A DNA stretch of 10,752 nucleotides from Methanobacteriota archaeon (GCA_002712575.1 PATZ01000007.1:6644-17395); one strand, 5' to 3'. Positions 1 to 8,637 are shown, counted from the stretch's first letter. Notes: generated by a model from the letters alone, not told the origin. Numbers and translations: made by a program.

Positions 1-309
1 AAAGTAGTAATTGCAACTTCATTTGAAAGAATTCATCGTTCTAATTTAGTTGGAATGGGAGTACTTCCTTTAACATTCAAGGAAGGAGAAGACGCAAATA
101 AATTAGGTCTTGATGGTACAGAATTTTTTGATATACTAATTTCTTCTAAATTAAAACCCCTGTCTTGGATTACAATTTCTGCCAAGAAGATGGATGGTAG
201 TATTATCAAATTTGATGCCAAAGTACGACTTGATACTCCTGTGGAAGCAGATTATTTCAGAAATGGAGGAATTTTACAAACCGTTTTGAGGAACTTGGCA
301 AAAAAATAA
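1..309 (+). CDS. acnA: Aconitate hydratase (AcnA/IRP type), C-terminal fragment
   Basis: The reading frame is open from the first base and ends at TAA 307-309, so this is the last 102 residues of a protein of about 900; the start lies outside the window. It is the swivel domain (domain 4) of aconitase, which isomerises citrate to isocitrate in the TCA cycle using a 4Fe-4S cluster. The diagnostic stretch is [18 protein letters not shown] at residues 7-24 of the fragment. It is followed by the family's LGLDGTE motif and the typical ending [16 protein letters not shown] before the last leucine-rich turn. The form HRSNL with GMGVLPL fits the AcnA/IRP1 branch rather than AcnB or mitochondrial aconitase. 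The cluster cysteines would be upstream and cannot be checked. The methionine codon at 55 is internal and not a start. The next gene follows after 41 bases on the same strand, so the two may be co-transcribed. Confidence 0.95.
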   Translation, partial: KVVIATSFERIHRSNLVGMGVLPLTFKEGEDANKLGLDGTEFFDILISSKLKPLSWITISAKKMDGSIIKFDAKVRLDTPVEADYFRNGGILQTVLRNLAKK

Positions 310-337
310 TTTAAGAGACATTTATGTTGTGATGCCT

Positions 338-345
338 AGGAGGAG
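338..345 (+). promoter_or_regulatory. Shine-Dalgarno site of the 149-residue protein
   Basis: AGGAGGAG lies 5 bases before the ATG at 351. It is the strongest ribosome-binding site in the window and fixes the start of the small protein. Most other starts here have little or none, so this gene is probably translated from within a longer message starting upstream, which fits co-transcription with aconitase. Confidence 0.75.
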
Positions 346-350
346 TATAT

Positions 351-800
351 ATGGAAGATGATGAAGGGAAAAATTCTCTGCCCGGACCTCCTCCAGATCC
401 ATCGAGTATACCATCAGTAGTCAGGGCGGTGGGGAATTTAAATTTGAATAACAAGGTAGATGAACTAGGTTTTTCGAAGAAAACTGATCCTGATATGGAC
501 GCGATAATAGAATTTTTAAATGATGTTGAAGCACCCATTCCTCTGTCAAATAATTTATCTGGCGATCCTCAAGCCGAATCTTGGCTACAGTTGCTTATGA
601 CATTGGTTGTCAGAGAACATGGCCATTCTTCTTTGCCAATAAGTTCTATTGAGAAGGCGATAGGTGAAAAAATGAACCGTGAAGGAGTAGATTTAGAAAT
701 TTTCTTGGATAGATTGTGGATAATGGGAAGATTAGAAAGAATTTATGGAGGAGCAGAAGTCCAATATTCACCAAACCCTAGTTGGCTAGAATCTAAATGA
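351..800 (+). CDS. Uncharacterised acidic protein with probable winged-helix C-terminal domain
   Basis: This is a 149-residue soluble protein that I do not recognise. It has no signal peptide or membrane segment. Residues 1-22 are acidic and then proline-rich (PGPPPDPSSIP), probably disordered. Residues 45-62 form an acidic amphipathic helix (MDAIIEFLNDVE). Residues 78-140 read as helix (LQLLMTLVVREHG), helix (ISSIEKAIGEKMN), a longer helix (LEIFLDRLWIMGRLERI), and then a short strand-like hairpin (AEVQYSPN). That order is what a winged helix-turn-helix gives, although the domain could serve protein contact as well as DNA binding. The start is set by a strong AGGAGGAG site. It lies 41 bases after aconitase and 46 bases before the giant surface protein, so it could regulate either, but nothing in the sequence proves this. 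The gene call is secure; the fold is inferred and the function unknown. Confidence 0.85.
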   Translation: MEDDEGKNSLPGPPPDPSSIPSVVRAVGNLNLNNKVDELGFSKKTDPDMDAIIEFLNDVEAPIPLSNNLSGDPQAESWLQLLMTLVVREHGHSSLPISSIEKAIGEKMNREGVDLEIFLDRLWIMGRLERIYGGAEVQYSPNPSWLESK

Positions 801-810
801 AACAATATTT

Positions 811-824
811 TTCTGAAATCAGAA
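811..824. repeat. Perfect 14-bp palindrome upstream of the giant surface protein gene
   Basis: TTCTGA-AA-TCAGAA is a perfect inverted repeat with a 2-base centre, 22 bases before the ATG at 847. A TATA-like run (CAATATTTTT, 803-812) overlaps its left edge. The RNA form would be only a 5-bp stem with a 4-base loop and no T-run after it, so a protein-binding operator is somewhat likelier than a terminator of the preceding gene. This is inference from position only. Confidence 0.4.
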
Positions 825-846
825 TGCAATAAGGCATAATAATAAG

Positions 847-3800
847 ATGAAAGTCCGAAGTATTATGATTAGAGATAGCAATCAACGTGACCGCGATATT
901 AAGAGAGGTAGAGCAATGTTGCTCGTTCTTATTATGGTCTCTTCAACACTTATCACTCTGATTCCTTCTGTTTACGCATCACACACTACTCAATATGCGG
1001 TTCAAAGAGATCCATCAGCCATTGCAATAGGTGATTTAGATTGCGATGGAGATAATGATATAATTGCTGCAAGTACCATGGGACATTTCCTCAGCGTACT
1101 ATACAATGACGGATTTGGTACGGCTGAGAGTACTCCAACAGGAACTTTTGCTGATAGACAAGATATATACATATCAAATAATGATACTCGTCGTGCTGGA
1201 TTCAGAGATACTGCTGACGGTACTAGAGCTGAAATAGCAGATGTTGATGGTGACGGAGTCAATGATATCATATATTATCAACAAAATATTAGATTTGTAG
1301 GTGAATCCTTTGTTAGGCCAGCAAATCTTACTGTTTTGAAGGGAGTTTGCGATGATCGCGTTAATCTCTGGGAAGATATGGCTTCACTAACAGTGACCAA
1401 TCCATATCTGTTAGATTTGGATGTTGGTGATATTGATGGAGATGGTAATGCAGATATAGTTTTTGTGACTCAAGATGCTACTGGTACTAATCAGTATATT
1501 CAAGTATATATGGGTCCAGATTACACTCTGCCTATTAATCAACAAAACATCCCAGTACCACTTACAAATGGCATTTATACTGATGTAATGTTAGGTCATT
1601 GGGGCGAAACCGTTCAATCCAGTGGTATCCCTGGACAACCCTCAACAGACTGTGAAGATCTTGACCTCTGGCTACTCCGTACACCTCCTTTCAACGTAGG
1701 AGTAGGATATTCCGTAGGTCATTTTGACAACATGACAGTTTTAGAATTTAATTGTCTACCAACTGCCGGCAATGTATTTTTCTCAAATCCAATGGATCCT
1801 ACCGCTCAAGGTATGCATGAATTCAAATTAGATGCTGAGCACAATTATCCACTTTATGGAATAGATATATCAGACACTACACCTGAAGATGATACTAATC
1901 AGATTGACTTAATTGCAGTAATTGATGGAATAGAAGGTAGAGTAAATTATGCTACAAGATCCGGTAATAATTGGAATACACAGAACTACGTTAACGAATT
2001 AGGGGATTATCTTGGAGCATCGTTGACTATTGCCGATGTCAATAGGGACGGAGAGATGGATTTCTTCATACCTACAGAATTAACTTTAGAGATTATTCAG
2101 GATTCTTCTGCACAAAATCAAACATATTTGAGCTTGGAAAATTTGAGGGCTACAAACACTGTAGAAATAATTCTTGCCGATCCTAATGGTAATGGATATC
2201 TCCCCTCTCTTTCTTTCGATGTTGGAAGACGACCTAGTGTCGCAATGCCTGGGCAGTTACAAGGAGGTGATGATAGCGCTCTTGAAATTGTAATTGGACA
2301 AAGAGATTATGCATACAGGTTTGCAAATAATGCAATGTGGCTCGATACTCAAGGTTGGCCAGGTGCTGGAGATTATTTATCAGTTCTAACTTTGGATAAT
2401 TTTGACCTAGGAATAACTGGTGTGACTATTGAACCATCTTCTGTAGATCCTTCGACCGGACAAGCAATGCTTGGAGAAGGAAACAGGTGGGTTAATGTTA
2501 CACTGAGAAACACAGGTCTCAATGCAATTGCCAGTGGTAGTGTTGACGTCAATCTTGAAGTCAAGGAAGTACTTGGAGGAGATGATACAATAGTTTATTC
2601 CAATGATTTTGAGGATGGAGATAATCCAACTGTGAATATAGGAAATGCACAATTCTCCAAATATTCATACACTGGTGAGTATCCAGAAGGACATTCTTCT
2701 TGGCATCTAGAATCTAATTCTACAGCGGATTCTGAAAATATCTCATGGTATGAGGCAGATAGTAATCCAACTACTTATTTTTGGGCTGGAATGGATTATG
2801 AAGATGAATCAGGTAATTATACTTCTGGATATGTTAATCATATGGATGAAGCGTTAATATTAGAAAATATAGATTTGACAGGAGCAGACGCTGCTTTCAT
2901 GGATATTTCTATGATGTGTAGTGCCGGATTCTTTGAACTATTCCTTGCAGAGGCATATTCAGTTGTTGAGAGATGGTTATATGAAGATGCGTGCGGAATA
3001 GAAGTATGGAGCGAAGGAAATGGTTGGAGAGAAGTATCAAGGATGGGGGGATGGGATAATGAGCGCCTTATCCGCCTTTATTATTTAGATCAAGACCCAG
3101 AATACAATAACTACAATGTCAATTTTGGAGGTAGTAATTATGCTTCAGGATGGATAAATTACACAGAAGGTGGCGGAACTTCCGATGACCCTTCCGAGAC
3201 AGAATCAATTGACTTGACTCCTTACGCAGGAGAGATAATAGATATACGATTTAGATTCCGTAGTGGTTTAGAAGGGACAGTAGGTCCTGCAGGTTCTTCA
3301 GATGATTCAGGTTTGGATGGGTTCGCGTTTGACAACATTACTATTCGCAAAAGAAATGTCGAATTTGGAAATGTTACTGATGCCAGCCAAGAACTATCAT
3401 TCACAAATCTTGCTGCTGGAGAAAATAGAGTTGTGCAATTAAACGCAGATTTCGTTGACAATAGAACATATTACATATCTACATCGATAGATTCTGATAT
3501 AACTAATCCTTCAGGAGCAGAAGACCAAGATGAAACTAATGATGAAATCAAATTCCAACTTACTGTGAAAAATCTTTTCGATCCTGGGCTGGCTGAAAGT
3601 GCTTGGCCAAGTCTTGAAAATGGACAGCGCTATGCTTCAGGAGATCGAGATGTAGAAGTAATGGTACAAAACTGGGGCAATACAGTAGTCGATTTTGATG
3701 TTGAAGCATTTATTCAAAATGCTGAACCTGAATTAATCGCTATTGAAGATTTTTCTGGTTTTGAACCGATATGGTATGATGATAACGACAACAATGCTTC

Positions 3801-6800
3801 TAAAAATGGTGACCGACTAGATGATTCATCAGGCAGTAATTCAATGCTGCCACAAAATGTTGGAATTTTTAATAGTCATGCCTACTGGTTAGGCCATCCA
3901 GATGAAGGTTATGGAGATAATTGGAACGAATCATTCTCTCTCGAACCGATTCCAGTTGGAGAGTCAGGGGCAGATTTTACCTATCTAACATTCGATTATT
4001 ATGCTGAAGGAGATTGGTTAGAGAATAATCAAGGTCAAATTTTGGCTGAAAGAGATATAGCATTTTTAGAGATAAAATGGTCAAAAAATGGAGAATTATT
4101 TAATGGAATAGTTTATGGAAGTTGGACCGATCTAAATGAGAACGGTTTACTTCTCAATAGAGGTCCTGGCGGGAACTTATACCACTATTGTGAAGATTTC
4201 GATGGTAATGGATATGATGAAGTAGAGTACTTCGGAGATCATTCCGACCAGTATGATTCAGTATCTTGGTATGATTCAGAAAGTCTGATGAAGTCAGTAA
4301 CATTAGACTTGACACATATTACTGTGTTAAATCAAACATATGAAAACTCATTTGATTGGACGGAAGAATGTACTAGCTTAGCAGGCTCTGAAGTTGAACT
4401 AACATGGAGGTTCAGGTCAAACGACGATGGAGTTCACGGTAATGCCGGATTAGCTGGATTTGCAGTAGATAATATCCGTGTGGAAGAGTTCACGTTTGAG
4501 GATGATGGGACTTATTCTGTACCTGTCACAGGAATGGACGCTTCAGAACGTCAAAAAGTAACTATTACTAATCACACTTTCACTAGTGGAATCTATAAAA
4601 TAGATGTCAATACTATATTTAATAATTCTATAATAGGTACTCCATGGTATAATCAAACAGAAGTTAATGTTGCCAATAATGCTTCATCAATAATTCTCAG
4701 TATAGCAAGTGCAGATATTACATTAATGCAACCCAATGTTCTCGATTGTGCCACTGATATCACATACAAGTGCGTTTACCCTGCTAATCCGGACGGAGAT
4801 TTCTCCCAATCTCATGATTTTTCCCTTCCTCTGTTGAACGGAGTCATTGCTGGAGAATACATTATAACAATGAAAATAGTTGATTTAAGTACTGGAGCAA
4901 CAGTTTTAGAAAAAACAGCAGATAATGGGCCTTTTAATTTAGATCCTCACAATAGGGCTACTGCAAATTGGTCTAGTCCTTATTCGGGGTGGGAAGATGG
5001 TCATTTATACAATATTAGTTTTTCAGCAGTATTAGGTTCTGACGGTGAGAAGTCAGGAAATGATAGGTATTTTGAGATATTATTTAAGGATCAAATAGAT
5101 GTGTTAATTTTGTCTAATCCTACAGATCAGAATCGCTTACAAAGAGTTAAATTAGATTTAGAATCAATGGGTAAAAGTTACACGCAACTAGAGGTAAATG
5201 ATTGGGAAACATATGCAACACCTGATTGGGTTGAACATTATAAAAAGGTTTTAATGCCCTGGCAAACCGATTATAACGTTGTTTACGGAAATTATTATGA
5301 TATGCTTGCCGAAACACGAGAATCAGATGGCTTAAGTCTCACTAAAACTCTAGAAGAATACATGGAAGATGGAGGGACAGTACAAATGCATATAGGACCA
5401 TATAGGAACGATTATTTGCCAGATAAACTACCTTTCGGAATTGATATTGCAATGAGAAATCAATTTAATGGCACTATGGACAATAGAATAGGTTATGATA
5501 ACCTTTCCATTGAAGATCCATTCCATCCAATTCTGAAAGATATTGATACTTCTGCCTTTGCAATAGCTCATGGCGGAGATTATGTTGCTTTATCAGGATT
5601 AGATAATGCCCAAGTTGCTAATTCTCAAATGCCAAAAGTATGTGGAGGTAGAATAAATGAACCTACTGGTACTTTCCATACTTTGATAAGAGATAGCGAC
5701 AATCCAACGCAGTCTCTTTTGTCGGTTTGCAACTATTACGGTGGAGGGCTTATAGTTACTACGATGGACGTTGAGAATCCTAGTCTATCAGAGCCTTATA
5801 ATGGAACATCTATACCTTTATTGTCAAGAATGTTAGATTTCCATTTAACGCCATATGCAGATTCAGACGGAAATGGCGAACCTGATTTTGGTATTGTTAG
5901 AGAAGGATTCCAGTTAACCATTAATGGGCAACAGCCAATTTTTGATAACGCATTAGGCAATTATGCATATACCGCAATAAGGAGTAATGCAACTTTAGAC
6001 TTCAGTTTCGTCTCCGATGTTGATGGAATTTTTGCTGACTGGACTTTAGAATCAGGAAATAATGACTCAGTAACAGATTGGGAGGGAGAAATTCTCGAAG
6101 CAGGAATATTAAGTTCAATCCATCAGGAAAATAAAGAAACTCCTGTCAGTGCAACTTTCTGTGTTTCTGATATTAATTCTGATACTAATTGTAAAATTGA
6201 CGCACAATGGGTATTGAAGCTATATCTTCACAATGAATTTGGACATACTAGGACAACACAAATCACCCTTTATACTAACGATATTGATGCCGATTCTACA
6301 AATCCTGTAGCCAATGCATCTATCATAAGTAATTCAATTACCTTAGAAAATTTAGAATTTTCTGAAACAAAGCGGGTTCCAATAGGCGTTGACTCTAATA
6401 ATGATCCGATATATGCAGAATATCCTGTATATCTTGTACGTCTATCGGAATCTGGAGATACTACTTTGTCCTTCACTGCTGAAAATAGTAGCGACGTAGG
6501 GACAGGAATAAAGGAATTCATTTGGACAATCGTAGATGATGTACAGGTTGACATGGTTGGTCAAGTATCAGATACAAAGCATACATTTGTGAGACCAGTA
6601 GGGGCAGGTCCTGAATGGAGTTATACATTCAAAAATATCACCTCTAATGGCATTCAATCTAATCAAATAAGGTTAGAATTACAGGTTGTAGATTACAAAG
6701 GCTTGACTAGTGAAAAGTTCAGGATGTTCTTTGTTGTAGTTGGGGAATTATTTGGCGACGATCCTCCTGTTGTAGATACAGACAATTTGTTTACAACGGA

Positions 6801-7452
6801 TGGTCAGAGATTTGATGCTTTAGAAGCCCTTGATATATTGGAAATATCTGGAACTATCACTGGAGGTGCTGAGGAAGATTGTAATGTTAGAGTTGAAATA
6901 TCTCTAAATGATAATACAATATTTGACAAAGGTGATGCATCTAAAACTACGCAGAAAGAACTAGGATTGTATGATCAAATTTCCGGTCTATGCGATGGCG
7001 ATTCTTACTTACTATCTCTAAATATTTCACATCTTTATGATGAAAATGAGGGTAACACAGGCGATGTATATGTTAGGATTTCTGAAGGAAGTTATGTTAT
7101 AGAAGATACAATTGCAATTTTTACACTACCTCGTCCTACTGATATTTGTGCCCAAGATCCAGATTCTTGTGAGTCTGGTGAAAGTAGCAACGCTGTCTTA
7201 TTTGGCGGTGTAGCTGGAATAATCTTACTTCTGGTTGTTGGCGTCACTTTGGTTTTAAGGAATAGAATCGGATCTAAAGAAGACTTAACTGAAGACTCAA
7301 TAGAAGTTTTCGGAGGCGTTGAACAAATGGATCCTATTGAAGCATATGTCCAACAAATGGTTGGCCAAGGATATGAGGAAAGTGTGGCCAGACAATACGC
7401 TGAGCAATATTATGCCCAATATTATGAACAACAACGGCGAGGTAATGGCTAA
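847..7452 (+). CDS. Giant secreted, membrane-anchored multidomain surface protein
   Basis: This 2201-residue protein probably binds or adheres outside the cell. A basic region (KRGR, 19-22) precedes a hydrophobic core (24-39) and a likely signal-peptidase site after VYA (44). Residues about 47-515 hold FG-GAP/VCBS-type propeller repeats; calcium-loop motifs of the DxDGDGxxD kind sit at 63-71, 132-140, 195-203 and, degenerate, 397-405. Two related MAM/jelly-roll-like modules follow (about 579-833 and 960-1215), each ending in an RFRS...GFAxDNI motif, with Ig/CARDB-like stretches between and after. Residues about 1415-1671 resemble a class I glutaminase/ThuA-like fold, followed by another calcium loop (1672-1680). 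Ig-like sequence continues to about 2095. A CAQDPDSC loop (2101-2108), one membrane helix (2116-2137) and a 64-residue cytoplasmic tail end the protein. About 30 N-x-S/T sequons suggest heavy glycosylation. The start is uncertain: ATG 847 and ATG 865 both keep the basic region, while ATG 916 would lose it. No good Shine-Dalgarno site is seen. I know no experimentally studied homologue; the architecture is typical of marine group II archaea. Confidence 0.93.
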   Translation: MKVRSIMIRDSNQRDRDIKRGRAMLLVLIMVSSTLITLIPSVYASHTTQYAVQRDPSAIAIGDLDCDGDNDIIAASTMGHFLSVLYNDGFGTAESTPTGTFADRQDIYISNNDTRRAGFRDTADGTRAEIADVDGDGVNDIIYYQQNIRFVGESFVRPANLTVLKGVCDDRVNLWEDMASLTVTNPYLLDLDVGDIDGDGNADIVFVTQDATGTNQYIQVYMGPDYTLPINQQNIPVPLTNGIYTDVMLGHWGETVQSSGIPGQPSTDCEDLDLWLLRTPPFNVGVGYSVGHFDNMTVLEFNCLPTAGNVFFSNPMDPTAQGMHEFKLDAEHNYPLYGIDISDTTPEDDTNQIDLIAVIDGIEGRVNYATRSGNNWNTQNYVNELGDYLGASLTIADVNRDGEMDFFIPTELTLEIIQDSSAQNQTYLSLENLRATNTVEIILADPNGNGYLPSLSFDVGRRPSVAMPGQLQGGDDSALEIVIGQRDYAYRFANNAMWLDTQGWPGAGDYLSVLTLDNFDLGITGVTIEPSSVDPSTGQAMLGEGNRWVNVTLRNTGLNAIASGSVDVNLEVKEVLGGDDTIVYSNDFEDGDNPTVNIGNAQFSKYSYTGEYPEGHSSWHLESNSTADSENISWYEADSNPTTYFWAGMDYEDESGNYTSGYVNHMDEALILENIDLTGADAAFMDISMMCSAGFFELFLAEAYSVVERWLYEDACGIEVWSEGNGWREVSRMGGWDNERLIRLYYLDQDPEYNNYNVNFGGSNYASGWINYTEGGGTSDDPSETESIDLTPYAGEIIDIRFRFRSGLEGTVGPAGSSDDSGLDGFAFDNITIRKRNVEFGNVTDASQELSFTNLAAGENRVVQLNADFVDNRTYYISTSIDSDITNPSGAEDQDETNDEIKFQLTVKNLFDPGLAESAWPSLENGQRYASGDRDVEVMVQNWGNTVVDFDVEAFIQNAEPELIAIEDFSGFEPIWYDDNDNNASKNGDRLDDSSGSNSMLPQNVGIFNSHAYWLGHPDEGYGDNWNESFSLEPIPVGESGADFTYLTFDYYAEGDWLENNQGQILAERDIAFLEIKWSKNGELFNGIVYGSWTDLNENGLLLNRGPGGNLYHYCEDFDGNGYDEVEYFGDHSDQYDSVSWYDSESLMKSVTLDLTHITVLNQTYENSFDWTEECTSLAGSEVELTWRFRSNDDGVHGNAGLAGFAVDNIRVEEFTFEDDGTYSVPVTGMDASERQKVTITNHTFTSGIYKIDVNTIFNNSIIGTPWYNQTEVNVANNASSIILSIASADITLMQPNVLDCATDITYKCVYPANPDGDFSQSHDFSLPLLNGVIAGEYIITMKIVDLSTGATVLEKTADNGPFNLDPHNRATANWSSPYSGWEDGHLYNISFSAVLGSDGEKSGNDRYFEILFKDQIDVLILSNPTDQNRLQRVKLDLESMGKSYTQLEVNDWETYATPDWVEHYKKVLMPWQTDYNVVYGNYYDMLAETRESDGLSLTKTLEEYMEDGGTVQMHIGPYRNDYLPDKLPFGIDIAMRNQFNGTMDNRIGYDNLSIEDPFHPILKDIDTSAFAIAHGGDYVALSGLDNAQVANSQMPKVCGGRINEPTGTFHTLIRDSDNPTQSLLSVCNYYGGGLIVTTMDVENPSLSEPYNGTSIPLLSRMLDFHLTPYADSDGNGEPDFGIVREGFQLTINGQQPIFDNALGNYAYTAIRSNATLDFSFVSDVDGIFADWTLESGNNDSVTDWEGEILEAGILSSIHQENKETPVSATFCVSDINSDTNCKIDAQWVLKLYLHNEFGHTRTTQITLYTNDIDADSTNPVANASIISNSITLENLEFSETKRVPIGVDSNNDPIYAEYPVYLVRLSESGDTTLSFTAENSSDVGTGIKEFIWTIVDDVQVDMVGQVSDTKHTFVRPVGAGPEWSYTFKNITSNGIQSNQIRLELQVVDYKGLTSEKFRMFFVVVGELFGDDPPVVDTDNLFTTDGQRFDALEALDILEISGTITGGAEEDCNVRVEISLNDNTIFDKGDASKTTQKELGLYDQISGLCDGDSYLLSLNISHLYDENEGNTGDVYVRISEGSYVIEDTIAIFTLPRPTDICAQDPDSCESGESSNAVLFGGVAGIILLLVVGVTLVLRNRIGSKEDLTEDSIEVFGGVEQMDPIEAYVQQMVGQGYEESVARQYAEQYYAQYYEQQRRGNG

Positions 7453-7482
7453 AAAAGATTAATTATAATCATTTAGATTTTA
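7451..7482. terminator. Probable bidirectional terminator between convergent genes
   Basis: The 16 bases between the stops of the surface protein and the dehydrogenase include most of an inverted repeat GATTA-ATTA-TAATC (7457-7470). On the minus strand it is followed by a run of six T (7456-7451), the classic layout for ending the dehydrogenase message. On the plus strand it is followed by the T-rich ATTTAGATTTT. The stem is short and AT-only, so the T-tracts probably matter more than the hairpin, as is usual in archaea. Confidence 0.5.
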
Positions 7483-8611
7483 ATTCTCTACTTATTATTA
7501 GCCTCTGTATTTGACTAGTTCCTTCGAATATTTGATAGACCTTTGCCCCTCTCATCCTTCTTGCTACAGGATATTCTTCAGAATAACCATATCCTCCAAA
7601 AACTTGTACTGCATCGGTTGTGACTTCCATGCAAGTATCTGCAGCAAATCTTTTTGCATGTGCGGCTTCTAAAGTATTCCTCTTGCCATTATCCAAAACA
7701 GATGCCGCTTTCCAGCACAATAGTCTCGCAGCATCTATTTTTGTAGCCATATCAGATATCATAAATGAGATTGATTGATGATCAAAAATCGGTTTACCCA
7801 TAGTTTTTCGTTCCTTGGAATATTGCAAAGCCTCCTCCATCGCACCTCTTGCATTACCTACAGCATGAGACGATATAGCAGGCCTAGAATGATCAAATGC
7901 TTCCATAGCATTTATCCATCCATCATTTTCTTTTTCTCCAATTAAATTTTCAGAAGGAACTCTAACGTTATTGAAAGTAACAGATCTAGTATCAGAACAT
8001 CTTTGCCCCATATTCACTTCTTTTTTTCCTAACTCTATGCCTGGTGAATCAGCATCCACTATGAAACCACTCATTCCTTTGTATCCCGCTTTTACGTTAG
8101 TGTAAGCCAATACAAAGAACCACTCAGCATAACCTGCACCAGTTATCCACATTTTGCTACCATTGATTATGTAATCGTCGCCATCTCGTATCGCTTCAGT
8201 TTTTATAGCTCTTACATCACTTCCTGCATTTGGCTCTGTTACACAATAAGCTGCAATGACTCCTTCAGTAGTCTTGGTAAGGTACTTCTCTTTCTGCTCT
8301 TCTGTACCTCCAGTAATTATTGGATATGATGCAAGTATGGTGCTGCCTGCAGCTGTTGCAAAGCCCGGGTCTCCTCTACCAATTTCTTCTGCAATTATCA
8401 CATCTTCAACAGAACCCATGCCCCCTCCGCCATATTTTTCAGGTATTTTTATTGATAATAATCCATAATCAGAAGCCTTCTTGATAGCCTCTAATGGATA
8501 TATACTTTCTAAATCCCATTTTGATGCATTAGGGATTATTTCTTCATCCGCAAAATCTCGAGCAAGTTGTTGTAACATCTTCTGCTCTTCTGATAACCTA
8601 AAGTCGACCAC
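7469..8611 (-). CDS. Acyl-CoA dehydrogenase (short/medium-chain type)
   Basis: This 380-residue FAD enzyme makes the first alpha,beta double bond in acyl-CoA beta-oxidation, passing electrons to an electron-transfer flavoprotein; it is cytoplasmic. Its length is the family norm. The N-terminal helical domain opens with DFRLSEEQ. The first family signature is at 123-135 (CVTEPNAGSDVRA). The flavin-contact segment is MWITGAGYAEW (154-164), and the FAD arginine motif is ERKTMGKPIFDHQ (267-279). The C-terminal signature QVFGGYGY (336-343) leads to the catalytic base E363 in QIFEGTSQIQR. The second signature deviates: G355 stands where Asp is usual (RRMRGAKV). The start is GTG at 8611, because VDFRLSEEQ matches the usual family N-terminus directly. 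A loose AGAAGAGG lies about 15 bases upstream. The exact acyl chain cannot be read from the sequence; straight short-chain or branched-chain substrates are both possible. The downstream end faces the giant gene. Confidence 0.96.
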   Translation of the reverse strand: MVDFRLSEEQKMLQQLARDFADEEIIPNASKWDLESIYPLEAIKKASDYGLLSIKIPEKYGGGGMGSVEDVIIAEEIGRGDPGFATAAGSTILASYPIITGGTEEQKEKYLTKTTEGVIAAYCVTEPNAGSDVRAIKTEAIRDGDDYIINGSKMWITGAGYAEWFFVLAYTNVKAGYKGMSGFIVDADSPGIELGKKEVNMGQRCSDTRSVTFNNVRVPSENLIGEKENDGWINAMEAFDHSRPAISSHAVGNARGAMEEALQYSKERKTMGKPIFDHQSISFMISDMATKIDAARLLCWKAASVLDNGKRNTLEAAHAKRFAADTCMEVTTDAVQVFGGYGYSEEYPVARRMRGAKVYQIFEGTSQIQRLIISRELKSK

Positions 8612-8637
8612 AATATCTGCGTAATGCCTCTTCTTTT

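Noticed and set aside
55..309. ATG at 55 as a real start of a short protein
   Set aside because: The aconitase swivel-domain sequence continues upstream to base 1, so this methionine is internal.
311..538. Minus-strand open frame of 75 codons over the 149-residue gene
   Set aside because: It is antisense to a gene with a strong ribosome-binding site, and its low-complexity Ser-rich translation matches no protein pattern.
1033..1450. Acidic D-x-D-G-D-G loops read as dockerin modules or EF-hands
   Set aside because: They lie within repeated GDxDGDGxxDI units followed by strands, which is the FG-GAP/VCBS propeller pattern, and no paired 22-residue dockerin repeat is present.
6270..6554. Minus-strand open frame of 94 codons inside the giant gene
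   Set aside because: It is a shadow of the plus-strand frame with no start signal; the same holds for the antisense frames at 1002-1271, 2373-2652 and 3222-3461.
8256..8468. Plus-strand open frame over the acyl-CoA dehydrogenase
   Set aside because: It is antisense to a clearly conserved enzyme, with a Pro/Ser-rich translation and no supporting signals; the frames at 8682-8918 and 10442-10645 were rejected for the same reason.
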